From the NCBI RefSeq assembly GCF_004025585.1, contig NZ_QTZO01000001.1, positions 337,962 to 401,961 on the forward strand: a stretch of DNA of 64,000 nucleotides. Reading direction: 5' to 3'. Each line of letters opens with the position of its first letter. Position 1 is the first letter of the stretch. The translations under genes and the position numbers were made by a program. Positions 25,612-33,359 of the stretch are shown in pieces. The notes under the pieces were generated by a model. That model searched no databases and had not been told where the DNA came from. It was given only the letters and a program-made list of their open reading frames with translations. The DNA is from Pseudodesulfovibrio sp. S3 (lineage in GTDB: Bacteria > Desulfobacterota > Desulfovibrionia > Desulfovibrionales > Desulfovibrionaceae).

Positions 25612-26727
25612 ATGGTTCATTCTCGTTTCAGACTATTCCTGCTGTTATTTCTTTTCAGCACAGTGTTGTTGGTCGGCTCGGTCGCCTCATATGCGTGCAC
25701 CGGAATGCGCGTCATTGCAAAGGACGGCTCGGTGGTGTGGGTTCGTTCCATGGAATTCGGCACTTCAACCAAATCCGATATCATGATCGTGCCGCGAGGC
25801 ATGGCATGGACTTCCTCGGCCCCCGACGGGAAAAAAGGCATGCAGTGGACCAATAAATATGCCTTCGTCGGTCCCAACGGATTTGCAATGGAGAGTCCCC
25901 TTGAGGGCATGAACGAGAAGGGCCTGTACGTTGGCGGTTTTTGGATGGCGGCAGGGGAGTCGGAGTATCCCAAGATCAAGCCTGCCGATTATTCCCAGAC
26001 AATATCCCAGGCTGACTTTGGAGCCTGGCTCCTGGGCAATTGTGCCTCGGTGGCTGAAGTGAAGGAAAGGGTCCCCCAATTGAAGCTGACCGGAGTTGAG
26101 GTTGAGTTTCTTCATATGTCCCCGCTCGTCCACTGGTCCGTGGTGGATGCGAGCGGCAAGGCCGTTGTTATCGAGTCCATAGGCGGGGTGATTACGGTTT
26201 CGGAAAATCCTGTGGGCGTTTTCACCAATGCCCCGTCGTTCGGTTGGCATCTGAACCACCTGCGCATGTATATAAATTTGCGTCCGGACAATGTGCAGCC
26301 CTTCAAGCTCGGTGATTACAAGATCACGCCGTTGGGGCAGGGAACGGGGCTGCTCGGGTTGCCCGGCGACCAGACTCCGCCTTCACGGTTTGTGCGGGCT
26401 GCTTTCTATGCCAACACTGCGCTTCAACCCGAGGATGCGGATGGCTCCGTGACTCTGGGCATGAACCTGATCGCCAACTTCTCCATCCCCAAGGGACTGT
26501 CCAGCGGGATCGGCGGCGACGGGAAACAGGAATTCGACTATACGCAGTGGACCACTGTATACGATTTCAACAGAAAAGCCCTGTACTTCCGGACTTATGA
26601 TGATCAGGACTACAAGAAGGTCAGCTTTGACAAGCTGCCGTTGGACGGGAAGAAATTGCTCTTCATCCCCATGTGGAATGTGAAGCCGACGTACGCAGAT
26701 GTGAGCGGACAGGCAAAGACGCACTAA
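25612..26727 (+). CDS. secreted linear-amide C-N hydrolase (choloylglycine hydrolase/penicillin V acylase family)
   Basis: 371 residues. A signal peptide (1-28, ending SVASYA) is followed at once by Cys29 in CTGMRVIAKDGSVVWVRSMEFG. In this Ntn-hydrolase family the nucleophile is an N-terminal Cys exposed by cleavage, so signal-peptide removal would produce the active enzyme in the periplasm. Also seen are the conserved Arg in VRSMEFG, GMNEKGL, and the FTNAPSFGWHL and TPPSRFVRA segments of the family. Substrates of relatives include bile salts, penicillin V and acyl-homoserine lactones; none can be assigned here. GGAGGAG precedes the ATG; single gene with a terminator. Confidence 0.9.
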   Translation: MVHSRFRLFLLLFLFSTVLLVGSVASYACTGMRVIAKDGSVVWVRSMEFGTSTKSDIMIVPRGMAWTSSAPDGKKGMQWTNKYAFVGPNGFAMESPLEGMNEKGLYVGGFWMAAGESEYPKIKPADYSQTISQADFGAWLLGNCASVAEVKERVPQLKLTGVEVEFLHMSPLVHWSVVDASGKAVVIESIGGVITVSENPVGVFTNAPSFGWHLNHLRMYINLRPDNVQPFKLGDYKITPLGQGTGLLGLPGDQTPPSRFVRAAFYANTALQPEDADGSVTLGMNLIANFSIPKGLSSGIGGDGKQEFDYTQWTTVYDFNRKALYFRTYDDQDYKKVSFDKLPLDGKKLLFIPMWNVKPTYADVSGQAKTH

Positions 26728-26775
26728 AGAGGCGGGGTTTGTATCCCCTGTGTCTCCTTGGACGACATAATCAGG

Positions 26776-26812
26776 AAAAGGACTTGCGGAGAGTGACCGC
26801 AAGTCCTTTTTT
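26776..26812 (+). terminator. intrinsic terminator between convergent hydrolase and arginine decarboxylase genes
   Basis: Perfect 14-bp stem (AAAAGGACTTGCGG / CCGCAAGTCCTTTT), seven-base loop, T run on the plus strand and four T on the minus strand, so it can serve both genes. Confidence 0.9.
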
Positions 26813-26882
26813 CTGGCCGGGATGAGAAGGGGTGCCCCATGCTGGCAGGCGAAGGAGTCGACTGGGTTTGGATGTCTCCGGT

Positions 26883-28796
26883 TTATCTTTCCAGGTAGGT
26901 GTAGCCCTGCAGGCCGCTTTTGTATGCCTGGAGGATTTCCCGTCTCTGTGCCGGAGTTATCCGGCCTTGGCGCACACTGTTTTCAGCCGTTTCCCGGAAG
27001 CGGGTCAGCAGGGCTTTGGTGTCGTATTCCACATAGGAAAGGACATCTTCCACAGTGTCGCCTTCCAATTCGCCGACAAAATCGAATTTACCGTTCTCGC
27101 CTATCCTGACAGTGACGACATTGGTGTCACCGAGCAGGTTGTGCAGGTCGCCGAGTGTTTCCTGGTATGCCCCGACAAGGAAAGCGCCAAGGTGGTATTC
27201 TTCAGAATTCTTCAATGGATGCAGAGGCATTGTTCGTTTGACGCCCTGTCGGTCGATGAACCGGTCGATCTTGCCGTCGCAGTCGCAGGTGATGTCGGCC
27301 AGGAATCCCTCGCGGGTCGGTGCTTCGCCGAGCCTGTGTACCGGCATGATCGGGAAGAGCTGTCCGATGGCCCATGCGTCGGGCAAAGATTGGAACACAC
27401 TGAAATTGCAGTAGTAAATGTCGGAAAGTGTTTGAATGACGCCCTCAAGCTCTTGGGGGATAGTGGGCAGGTCCCTGGCGATTGTCGCGATGCGCTGGAT
27501 GGTTTGCCAGAATACGTTTTCCCCCAGAGCGCGTTCCCGAAAGGATATATTGCCTTGATTGAAGGCCTGACGGACTTCATCCCGGTAGTAGAGGATGTCG
27601 TTGTAGCAGGTTTGGACATTGCGCAGATTCAAGGACTGCATTGTTTCGTGAAGGTGCAGGATGTGAATATAGGTATCTTGAGGCAGTTCTTTTGGAAGCG
27701 GCTCCGGTACGAAGCGGGCGGTATCCAGTACATTGAAGAGCAGTATGGAATAGTACGCGACCAGTGCCCGACCCGATTCGGTGATGATGGTCGGATGCGG
27801 CACACCCTGTTCGTCGAGTACGGTCATGACGCCTTCGACCACATCGACACAGTATTCATCTACTGAATAGTTGCGGCTGCTCATGAAGTTGGTCTTTGTG
27901 CCGTCGTAATCTACGGCAAGACCACCGCCGAGGTCGAGGTAGCGCATTCCGGCGCCTTCTGCCACCAAGCCTGCATAGACTCGGCTTGCTTCGGCCACAC
28001 CGCTACGGATTTCGCGGATGTTGGGAATCTGCGAGCCCAGGTGGTAATGAAGCAGTTGCAGACAATCGAGCATCCCGGCTTCCTTGAGGCTGTCGATGCT
28101 GTCGATGACCTGCGCTGCATTGAGGCCGAAGATGGAACGGTCGCCGCCGGAATCGGCCCAAAGGCCGTTGGCCTGTGTGGAGAGCTTGACGCGAACGCCA
28201 AGATTGGGCTTGACCCCAAGCGCCTTGGAGCGTTCGACAATGAGTGGTAGTTCACCAGGCATTTCGATTACCAGTACGCAATTGAAACCCAGTTGGGTCG
28301 CGTGCAGGGCCAGGTTGATGAATTCCTCATCCTTGTACCCGTTGCATACGAGTACAGCCTCATTATCGTTGAGCATGCCCATGGCCGCAATGAGCTCGGC
28401 CTTGCTGCCGGCTTCCAATCCGTGGTGGTACTTCTTGCCATGACGGGTCACGGCCTCCACCACCTGTTGTTGCTGGTTGACCTTGATGGGATATGCGCCA
28501 AGATACGATCCTTGGTAGTCAAGGTTCTTTATGGCTGCAATGAAGCTGTTGTTGAGCAGGGAAATCTGTGTTTCGAGGAGGTTTTCGATGCGGAGAAGTA
28601 CGGGCATGTCGAGGCCCCGCGCCTGAATGCCCGCGATTATTTCAGGAATGCTGACCGCGTTTCCGAAGTTGCCTGGCGCAGCGGTTACCTGAAGATCACC
28701 GGACTCGGAAATGCCGAAGAAACCGGCACCCCAATCCCGAACGCCATAGAGTTCCGTGGATCGTTCAACGGTCCATCTTTCCAAGGGTGGGGTCAT
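26883..28796 (-). CDS. speA: biosynthetic arginine decarboxylase
   Basis: 637-residue PLP enzyme converting L-arginine to agmatine, the first step of one putrescine/spermidine route. PLP lysine is K105 in AYPIKVNQ, followed by GLEAGSKAEL. Other family stretches: ANGLWADSGGDRSIFGL, HYHLGSQIPNIREI, YLDLGGGLAVDYDG and ITESGRALVAYY. Length matches SpeA (about 630-660 residues). Transcribed alone on the minus strand; promoter must lie in 28797-28950, where TTGACT with a weak -10 is visible on the minus strand. Confidence 0.97.
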   Translation of the reverse strand: MTPPLERWTVERSTELYGVRDWGAGFFGISESGDLQVTAAPGNFGNAVSIPEIIAGIQARGLDMPVLLRIENLLETQISLLNNSFIAAIKNLDYQGSYLGAYPIKVNQQQQVVEAVTRHGKKYHHGLEAGSKAELIAAMGMLNDNEAVLVCNGYKDEEFINLALHATQLGFNCVLVIEMPGELPLIVERSKALGVKPNLGVRVKLSTQANGLWADSGGDRSIFGLNAAQVIDSIDSLKEAGMLDCLQLLHYHLGSQIPNIREIRSGVAEASRVYAGLVAEGAGMRYLDLGGGLAVDYDGTKTNFMSSRNYSVDEYCVDVVEGVMTVLDEQGVPHPTIITESGRALVAYYSILLFNVLDTARFVPEPLPKELPQDTYIHILHLHETMQSLNLRNVQTCYNDILYYRDEVRQAFNQGNISFRERALGENVFWQTIQRIATIARDLPTIPQELEGVIQTLSDIYYCNFSVFQSLPDAWAIGQLFPIMPVHRLGEAPTREGFLADITCDCDGKIDRFIDRQGVKRTMPLHPLKNSEEYHLGAFLVGAYQETLGDLHNLLGDTNVVTVRIGENGKFDFVGELEGDTVEDVLSYVEYDTKALLTRFRETAENSVRQGRITPAQRREILQAYKSGLQGYTYLER

Positions 28797-29010
28797 TCAA
28801 ATATCCTCCAGCCGAATTAGGATTTGGGAAAAAACGGTTTTTTGCATCAGCTGTTTCTGATTCTCAAACATGAAAGCGGGAGTTATGAGCGGGGTGGTCA
28901 AAAGTCAATACAAATGTACGTGCGTCTGCATATGCGGTGCGTATCAGAAGAGTCCTACCTCACTGGCAGTCTGGCGGCATGCCCATCTCAAGGCGGTGTG
29001 CAGGTGCTGG

Positions 29011-29048
29011 AAAAGAAAAGGGTTTATGGAGTGATTCCATAAACCCTT
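29011..29048 (-). terminator. original tRNA-Pro terminator, now cut off by the island
   Basis: Perfect 13-bp stem AAGGGTTTATGGA / TCCATAAACCCTT with a five-base loop. On the minus strand it is followed by TTCTTTT-like sequence. It sits eight bases beyond the 3' CCA of the tRNA fragment at 29057. Confidence 0.85.
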
Positions 29049-29052
29049 GATT

Positions 29053-29103
29053 TATCTGGTCGGGATGAGAGGATTTGAACCTCCGGTCTCTGCGTCCCGA
29101 ACG
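29053..29103. repeat. att repeat, left copy (tRNA-Pro 3' fragment)
   Basis: 51 bases identical to 30000-30050. This is the displaced original 3' end of the tRNA gene on the minus strand; it has no 5' half, so it cannot make a tRNA. Confidence 0.93.
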
Positions 29104-29149
29104 GGATGGATTACGTTGTATCCTTTGTAGTCACTGTATTTATTTTTGT

Positions 29150-29205
29150 ATGTCACATGAAAAATACCCGTAAAATGGGTCTAAAATGTAACAAGAAATG
29201 TGACA
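29150..29205. promoter_or_regulatory. left cluster of putative integrase arm sites
   Basis: Two direct copies of AAATGTRACA (29184-29193 with A, 29196-29205 with G) and an inverted copy ATGTCACAT (29150-29158). The small palindrome ACCC/GGGT lies between them (29166-29180). A matching copy is at the other end of the island, 29935-29944. Confidence 0.55.
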
Positions 29206-29235
29206 GTATCAAGTCGTACTGTTTTGTTCTATTGA

Positions 29236-29754
29236 TTAGACTTTTAGCCTTTTTTTTACTGTGGCTCGGTAATCAATGAAGGCTGCTTTGAATGCATCTG
29301 CGAGTATGTCGCTTTTGGGCATTACTTCTTGTTCGAACCTGACCCTTTCTCGATCCCGATCAAAGACCCCCTCCATCGTTGCGGGGTCAATAGACTGATC
29401 ATCGTTACGGGTGGGTAGTCCCTCTATGGCATAGTAGCTTAGTAATTCATCGGTTGCTTTCAGTAGCTGCGTTTTTTTGTTCTCGATAATATCAAAAAGG
29501 AATTTGTTAGATGCTTTCGGTGCCTCTGAGAGATAGTGATAAAAATTATTTCTAGCCTGACCAATATGGTAGCTTGAGCGTGCGCCTCCGTAGATTGCTC
29601 TCATAGTATTTTCGTCGGCTATGGCATCAAGCGTATGAAATACCCTGATATCATGTTCAGTAGTGAGGTTTTTACTGTCGATATACCGCTTCGACAGGAA
29701 TCCTAGGCCAAAAGTCAAAATTGGAATTCCTATGTCCTTAATTAGTTCCCACAT
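29236..29754 (-). CDS. unknown membrane-anchored protein, sole cargo of the mini-island
   Basis: 172 residues. The ATG at 29754 has AAGAGA six bases upstream. The first 22 residues form one hydrophobic helix (IGIPILTFGLGFLSKRYI), then a charged, mainly helical cytoplasmic domain with no motif I can name (HDIRVFHTLDAIADENTMRA, SYHIGQARNNFYHYLSE, DRDRERVRFEQE). The AT-rich base composition differs from neighbours and fits horizontal transfer. I do not recognise the family. Single small genes at such sites are often phage-defence or competition factors, but there is no direct evidence for that here. Confidence 0.75.
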   Translation of the reverse strand: MWELIKDIGIPILTFGLGFLSKRYIDSKNLTTEHDIRVFHTLDAIADENTMRAIYGGARSSYHIGQARNNFYHYLSEAPKASNKFLFDIIENKKTQLLKATDELLSYYAIEGLPTRNDDQSIDPATMEGVFDRDRERVRFEQEVMPKSDILADAFKAAFIDYRATVKKRLKV

Positions 29755-29934
29755 GGCAATCTCTTGGTACGGGGTTAGGACTTATAGTGGCAAGGGCTGT
29801 AGACTGATATTTAAGTATATCTTTTTATCAGAGCAATCAATGAACGCACGAGGAGCAATCTATGCGTTCAGAGCGCAAAGCATATCGTTGATATTATGTC
29901 AGAATCTTGGCTTTTTTTTGATTTGGCGTTGGAA

Positions 29935-29944
29935 AAATGTGACA
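29935..29944. promoter_or_regulatory. right putative integrase arm site
   Basis: AAATGTGACA, identical to the copy at 29196-29205 and in the same orientation, 56 bases from the right att repeat. Confidence 0.5.
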
Positions 29945-29961
29945 AATTATGTGATGAACAG

Positions 29962-29995
29962 AAAAAGGCACTTACGAAAACTTCCGTAAGTGCCT
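29962..29995 (-). terminator. element-supplied terminator for tRNA-Pro
   Basis: 11-bp stem AGGCACTTACG / CGTAAGTGCCT and five T on the minus strand. It sits eight bases beyond the tRNA CCA end, the same spacing as the original terminator at 29011-29048 relative to the tRNA fragment, but with an unrelated sequence. Confidence 0.88.
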
Positions 29996-29999
29996 GTAA

Positions 30000-30050
30000 T
30001 ATCTGGTCGGGATGAGAGGATTTGAACCTCCGGTCTCTGCGTCCCGAACG
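30000..30050. repeat. att repeat, right copy (inside intact tRNA-Pro)
   Basis: 51 bases identical to 29053-29103, forming the 3' part of the functional tRNA gene. Confidence 0.93.
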
Positions 30051-30080
30051 CAGCGCTCTACCAGACTGAGCCACATCCCG
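30004..30080 (-). tRNA. tRNA-Pro (anticodon CGG)
   Basis: 77 bases that fold as a complete cloverleaf: acceptor CGGGATG/CATCCCG, D arm GCTC/GAGC, anticodon stem CTGCG/CGCAG around loop TTCGGGA (anticodon CGG, codon CCG), T arm GGAGG/CCTCT-type with TTCAAAT loop, and an encoded 3' CCA. The 3' part was rebuilt by the integrated island and remains fully functional by sequence. Confidence 0.96.
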
Positions 30081-30315
30081 ATTGCGTGAGAGGGATGTTT
30101 AGTCCACAGGTTTCAAAAAGGCAAGGTAAAAATGCAACTTGGAGCCAAGGTTGTGGACAAAGGAATTAAAGATGCCTAAAGTCAGAATTTGAATGAATAA
30201 AAAAAGGTAGTCATGGCAGTCCGTAGGGATGTTTGCTGCAAAATGCAATCCCGGATTGGTTTGAGGACGTCGCCTGCTGATTGTCTGCCGGCATTAGCTC
30301 TAAGGAGAGTTGTTT

Positions 30316-31365
30316 GTGATTAAAGTGCTCGTCGTTGATGATTCCGCCTTCATGCGCAAGGCCATCAGCACCATGCTCGACAAGGACCCCTCCATCGTTG
30401 TGGTGGGTGTTGCTCGTGACGGCCAGGAAGGGCTGAACATGGTGCGCGAGCTTGATCCCGATGTCGTGACAATGGATATCGAAATGCCGAAAATGGACGG
30501 TTTGACCGCCCTTCGGCATATTATGATGGAGTCTCCCAGGCCTGTACTCATGGTCAGTTCTCTGACCACAGAGGGGGCCCAGTCCACGCTGAAGGCCATG
30601 GAGCTCGGGGCTGTTGATTTCATCCCCAAGCAATTATCCAAAGTATCTTTGGATATTATCAAGATCGAGAAGGATCTGATCGAAAAGGTCAAAGCCGTTG
30701 CCGCGCGCAAGATGCGGCATGTGGTGGCCCGAACTGCGGTCCGCCCCAAACTTAAACCGGCTGCACCTTTCGCGCGTCCGACCGGTCGACCTCTACGGGA
30801 TGTTGTCGTCATTGGCGTGTCCACGGGGGGACCTCCGGTGGTGCAGAAGATTTTGTCTTCGCTTCCTGCCGATTTCCCGGCCGGTATCGTTATCGCCCAA
30901 CATATGCCTGCCGCATTTACTGGTCCTTTTGCCGCGCGTCTGGACAGTGTCAGCAATATCAAGGTCAAGGAGGCCGAGACCGGTGACGTGCTCAAGGCCG
31001 GACACGCCTTTGTGGCTCCTGGCGGAAGGCATGTGATCCTTGACCAGAAAATCAGTCGTATCGATTTGATCGTTTCCGAAGAGCCTCGGGAAGCCTTGTA
31101 CAAACCTTCAGCCAATGTGCTCATCAGTTCTGCAGCGGAAGCCGTGGGACGTCGGGGGCTCGGTGTGATCCTGACCGGCATGGGCAACGATGGATGTGAA
31201 GGAATACGTGATCTCAAGGCTAAAGGGGGCCGTGCCCTGGCCCAGAGTGATTCCACCTGCGTGGTGTACGGTATGCCCAAGGCCGTTGTTGACGAGAACC
31301 TTGTCGATGAGGTTGTTGATCTTGACGATATGGCCGAGTCCATCATCGCGAATTTATTCAAGTAG
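30316..31365 (+). CDS. cheB: chemotaxis response regulator protein-glutamate methylesterase
   Basis: 349 residues from a GTG at 30316 that has AAGGAG eight bases upstream; an in-frame TTG at 30310 is too close to that site. N-terminal receiver (D8-D9, phosphoacceptor D54 in VVTMDIEMPKMDG, Lys in FIPKQL) joined by a basic, Pro-rich linker to the esterase domain with Ser in IGVSTGGPP, His in IAQHMPAAFT and Asp in LTGMGNDG. It removes methyl groups from chemoreceptor glutamates. First gene of a five-gene chemosensory set; it is transcribed away from the tRNA/mini-island. Confidence 0.97.
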   Translation: MIKVLVVDDSAFMRKAISTMLDKDPSIVVVGVARDGQEGLNMVRELDPDVVTMDIEMPKMDGLTALRHIMMESPRPVLMVSSLTTEGAQSTLKAMELGAVDFIPKQLSKVSLDIIKIEKDLIEKVKAVAARKMRHVVARTAVRPKLKPAAPFARPTGRPLRDVVVIGVSTGGPPVVQKILSSLPADFPAGIVIAQHMPAAFTGPFAARLDSVSNIKVKEAETGDVLKAGHAFVAPGGRHVILDQKISRIDLIVSEEPREALYKPSANVLISSAAEAVGRRGLGVILTGMGNDGCEGIRDLKAKGGRALAQSDSTCVVYGMPKAVVDENLVDEVVDLDDMAESIIANLFK

Positions 31366-31412
31366 AAAACAAACAAGGATCCATGAATCCACATAGTGGG
31401 AGGGCTGACGAA

Positions 31413-33350
31413 ATGGCGGATTGCACCGAGTATCTGGCGCTGCTGGGTAGCGACAACAAGGAAGTTGTGCGGGAGAGCGCGTTTCGAGCCGGCGAGGATA
31501 ATTGTGTGGAGGCGGTACCCAAGCTGGCTGAATTGCTCAAGACCAACCATCTGGGCATTCAGGAAGCGGTTGACAGTTCCTTGCGCAAGATCGGCGGCAA
31601 GGAGACCGTGCAGGCCGTCATTCCGCTCCTGCGTTCCGATGAGGCTCCCGTGCGTAACCTGTCCATGGATATCCTGCGTGAGGTTGGGAATCAGGACATG
31701 GCCTCCCTGATACATCTGACTCAGGATGAAGACACGGATATCCGCATTTTTGTCGCCGACATACTTGGTTCCACCAATAGCATCCTGGCGGTCAAGCCCC
31801 TGTGTGACGCCCTGCTCAAGGATCCGGAGGTCAACGTCCGATATCAAGCCGCCGTCAGTCTGGGCGAATTGGGCATGGAAGACGCCACCCCATGTCTGAA
31901 CAAGGCCATCGATGACGAGGAATGGGTCCAGTATTCCGTCATCGAGGCATTGACCAAGATCGGCCATGCCAGTTCCGTGGATGCGTTGGTCAAGGCCCTG
32001 GATGGAGCCTCGGATTTGGTGGCGTCCATGATTATCGATTCACTGGGGGAAATGGGCAACGTCAAGGCCGTGACCATGTTGCTCAAACGTATGTCCGACT
32101 CCCCGACTGCACTGCGCAACAAGATCGCCAAGGCCATAGTCAAGATTCTTGGCGGCAAGTCCCTGACCCTGTTGAGCGACGACGAGCGCGAGCGGTTCAA
32201 GCTCTATCTGCTGGTTGCTCTTCAGGACGAGGATGTGGAGATTCAGGACGCTGCCATTCAGGGACTGGCTTATCTGGGCGGCGAAGAGGCTTCGAGAGGT
32301 ATTCTGCAGATTGCCGGTGCCCTGGATCAGGATCGGGATCAGGAGCGGCTGCAGTCGATCATAACCTTCCTGGCGCAGATAGGTCTGACCGAGGCCCTCA
32401 AGGTCGGCTTGCTCGGCGAGAATCAGGATGTTGCAAGGGTCACCGTGCAGACGCTTTCCCAGATCAGTCCCAAGGGGGTTGAGGAGAACAGGAAGGTCTG
32501 CGATATCCTCATGGGTGCTTTTTGGAAGGCCGGGTTGCCTGTGCAGCGGCAGATAGTCAGTGTTGTGGCTGCTCATGGGTTCGAGCAGGCCAAGGACTTT
32601 TTTGTCAAAATATTGAATGAACACGACGACGGCACCGTGTTGAAGAGCGCTGTCTATCTTTTGGGAGAACAGCTTCGGCTGGCAGAAGTTGCTGGCAGGA
32701 TTTTTCCGCTTTTGGAGCACCCATACGATGACGTTAAGGAAGCTGCCCTTGATGCCTGCATTGCCATCGGCGGGGCTGAGGTCATGGCACGTTTTCGTGA
32801 TATGTTCGACAGCCCGGACCCCATATCCCGGCTCATGTCCACCTATGCCCTCGGCAAGCTCGCCCCCGTGGAGAATCTGGACATACTGAAACAGGCGGTC
32901 GAGGATGAGTTGTCGGATATTCGCAAGGTTGCAGTGGAGGCCCTGGCGTCTGTTGAAGGGCATGACGATATCTGGCGGCCCCTGGTGCTGCATCGTCTTT
33001 CCGACGAGAGCAAGGATGTGCGCCTGACGGTCATTGAGATCATGGGACAGCATTATGACGACGATATGGTTCCGCATCTTATTGATGCCTTGAGCGACGA
33101 TGATGACTGGGTCAAAATCAGGGCCATGGATGCCTTGGGAGAACACTCCACGCCTCAGGCTGTGTCGCTTATGATTGATATGCTGAATAATTCCAACCGG
33201 TTTGTCGTTATGAAGGCCATTGAGGCCTTGGGCAATATCGGTGGTGGAGAGGCCTTTGCGGCGCTGTTGGAAGTCACCAACAGCGATGAGTATGAGTTGG
33301 TGAGCGCGGCCGAGGAAGCTATCGCCAAGATACAGGACTCACAGGAGTAG
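31413..33350 (+). CDS. HEAT-repeat protein of the chemosensory cluster
   Basis: 645 residues from the ATG at 31413 (GGAGGG seven bases upstream); an ATG at 31383 is an alternative with poorer spacing. Almost the whole length is tandem helical repeats of about 31-37 residues of the PBS-lyase/HEAT type (for example VAVSLGELGMEDATPCLNKA-like blocks: AAVSLGELGMEDATPCLNKA, IIDSLGEMGNVKAVTMLLKR, AMDALGEHSTPQAVSLMIDM). No catalytic domain, signal peptide or membrane helix. Such solenoids are protein-binding scaffolds. Its place between cheB and cheR, with eight bases to cheR, suggests it scaffolds or modulates this chemosensory pathway (inference). Confidence 0.9.
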   Translation: MADCTEYLALLGSDNKEVVRESAFRAGEDNCVEAVPKLAELLKTNHLGIQEAVDSSLRKIGGKETVQAVIPLLRSDEAPVRNLSMDILREVGNQDMASLIHLTQDEDTDIRIFVADILGSTNSILAVKPLCDALLKDPEVNVRYQAAVSLGELGMEDATPCLNKAIDDEEWVQYSVIEALTKIGHASSVDALVKALDGASDLVASMIIDSLGEMGNVKAVTMLLKRMSDSPTALRNKIAKAIVKILGGKSLTLLSDDERERFKLYLLVALQDEDVEIQDAAIQGLAYLGGEEASRGILQIAGALDQDRDQERLQSIITFLAQIGLTEALKVGLLGENQDVARVTVQTLSQISPKGVEENRKVCDILMGAFWKAGLPVQRQIVSVVAAHGFEQAKDFFVKILNEHDDGTVLKSAVYLLGEQLRLAEVAGRIFPLLEHPYDDVKEAALDACIAIGGAEVMARFRDMFDSPDPISRLMSTYALGKLAPVENLDILKQAVEDELSDIRKVAVEALASVEGHDDIWRPLVLHRLSDESKDVRLTVIEIMGQHYDDDMVPHLIDALSDDDDWVKIRAMDALGEHSTPQAVSLMIDMLNNSNRFVVMKAIEALGNIGGGEAFAALLEVTNSDEYELVSAAEEAIAKIQDSQE

Positions 33351-33359
33351 GCGCTCTTA

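Larger units (their letters stand above)
29053..30050. mobile_element. mini-island integrated in tRNA-Pro, no integrase
   Basis: A 947-bp unit bounded by identical 51-bp repeats (29053-29103 and 30000-30050) that cover the 3' part of tRNA-Pro from the anticodon loop to the CCA end and a few bases beyond. It contains one gene (29236-29754), AT-rich flanks unlike the surrounding DNA, repeated AAATGTRACA motifs near both ends and a terminator for the reconstituted tRNA. This is the structure produced by tyrosine-integrase insertion, but no integrase or excisionase is present, so it is either a deletion remnant or an element moved in trans. Confidence 0.88.

Noticed and set aside
29053..29103. 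A second tRNA gene
   Set aside because: Only the 3' half is present; there is no D arm or acceptor 5' strand.
29663..29989. 108-codon plus-strand frame in the mini-island
   Set aside because: Overlaps the better-supported cargo gene and the tRNA terminator, and has no Shine-Dalgarno sequence.
31413..33350. DNA-level tandem repeats or CRISPR-like structure in the HEAT gene
   Set aside because: Repetition is only in protein sequence; nucleotide units differ and there are no spacers. No CRISPR array was seen anywhere in the window.
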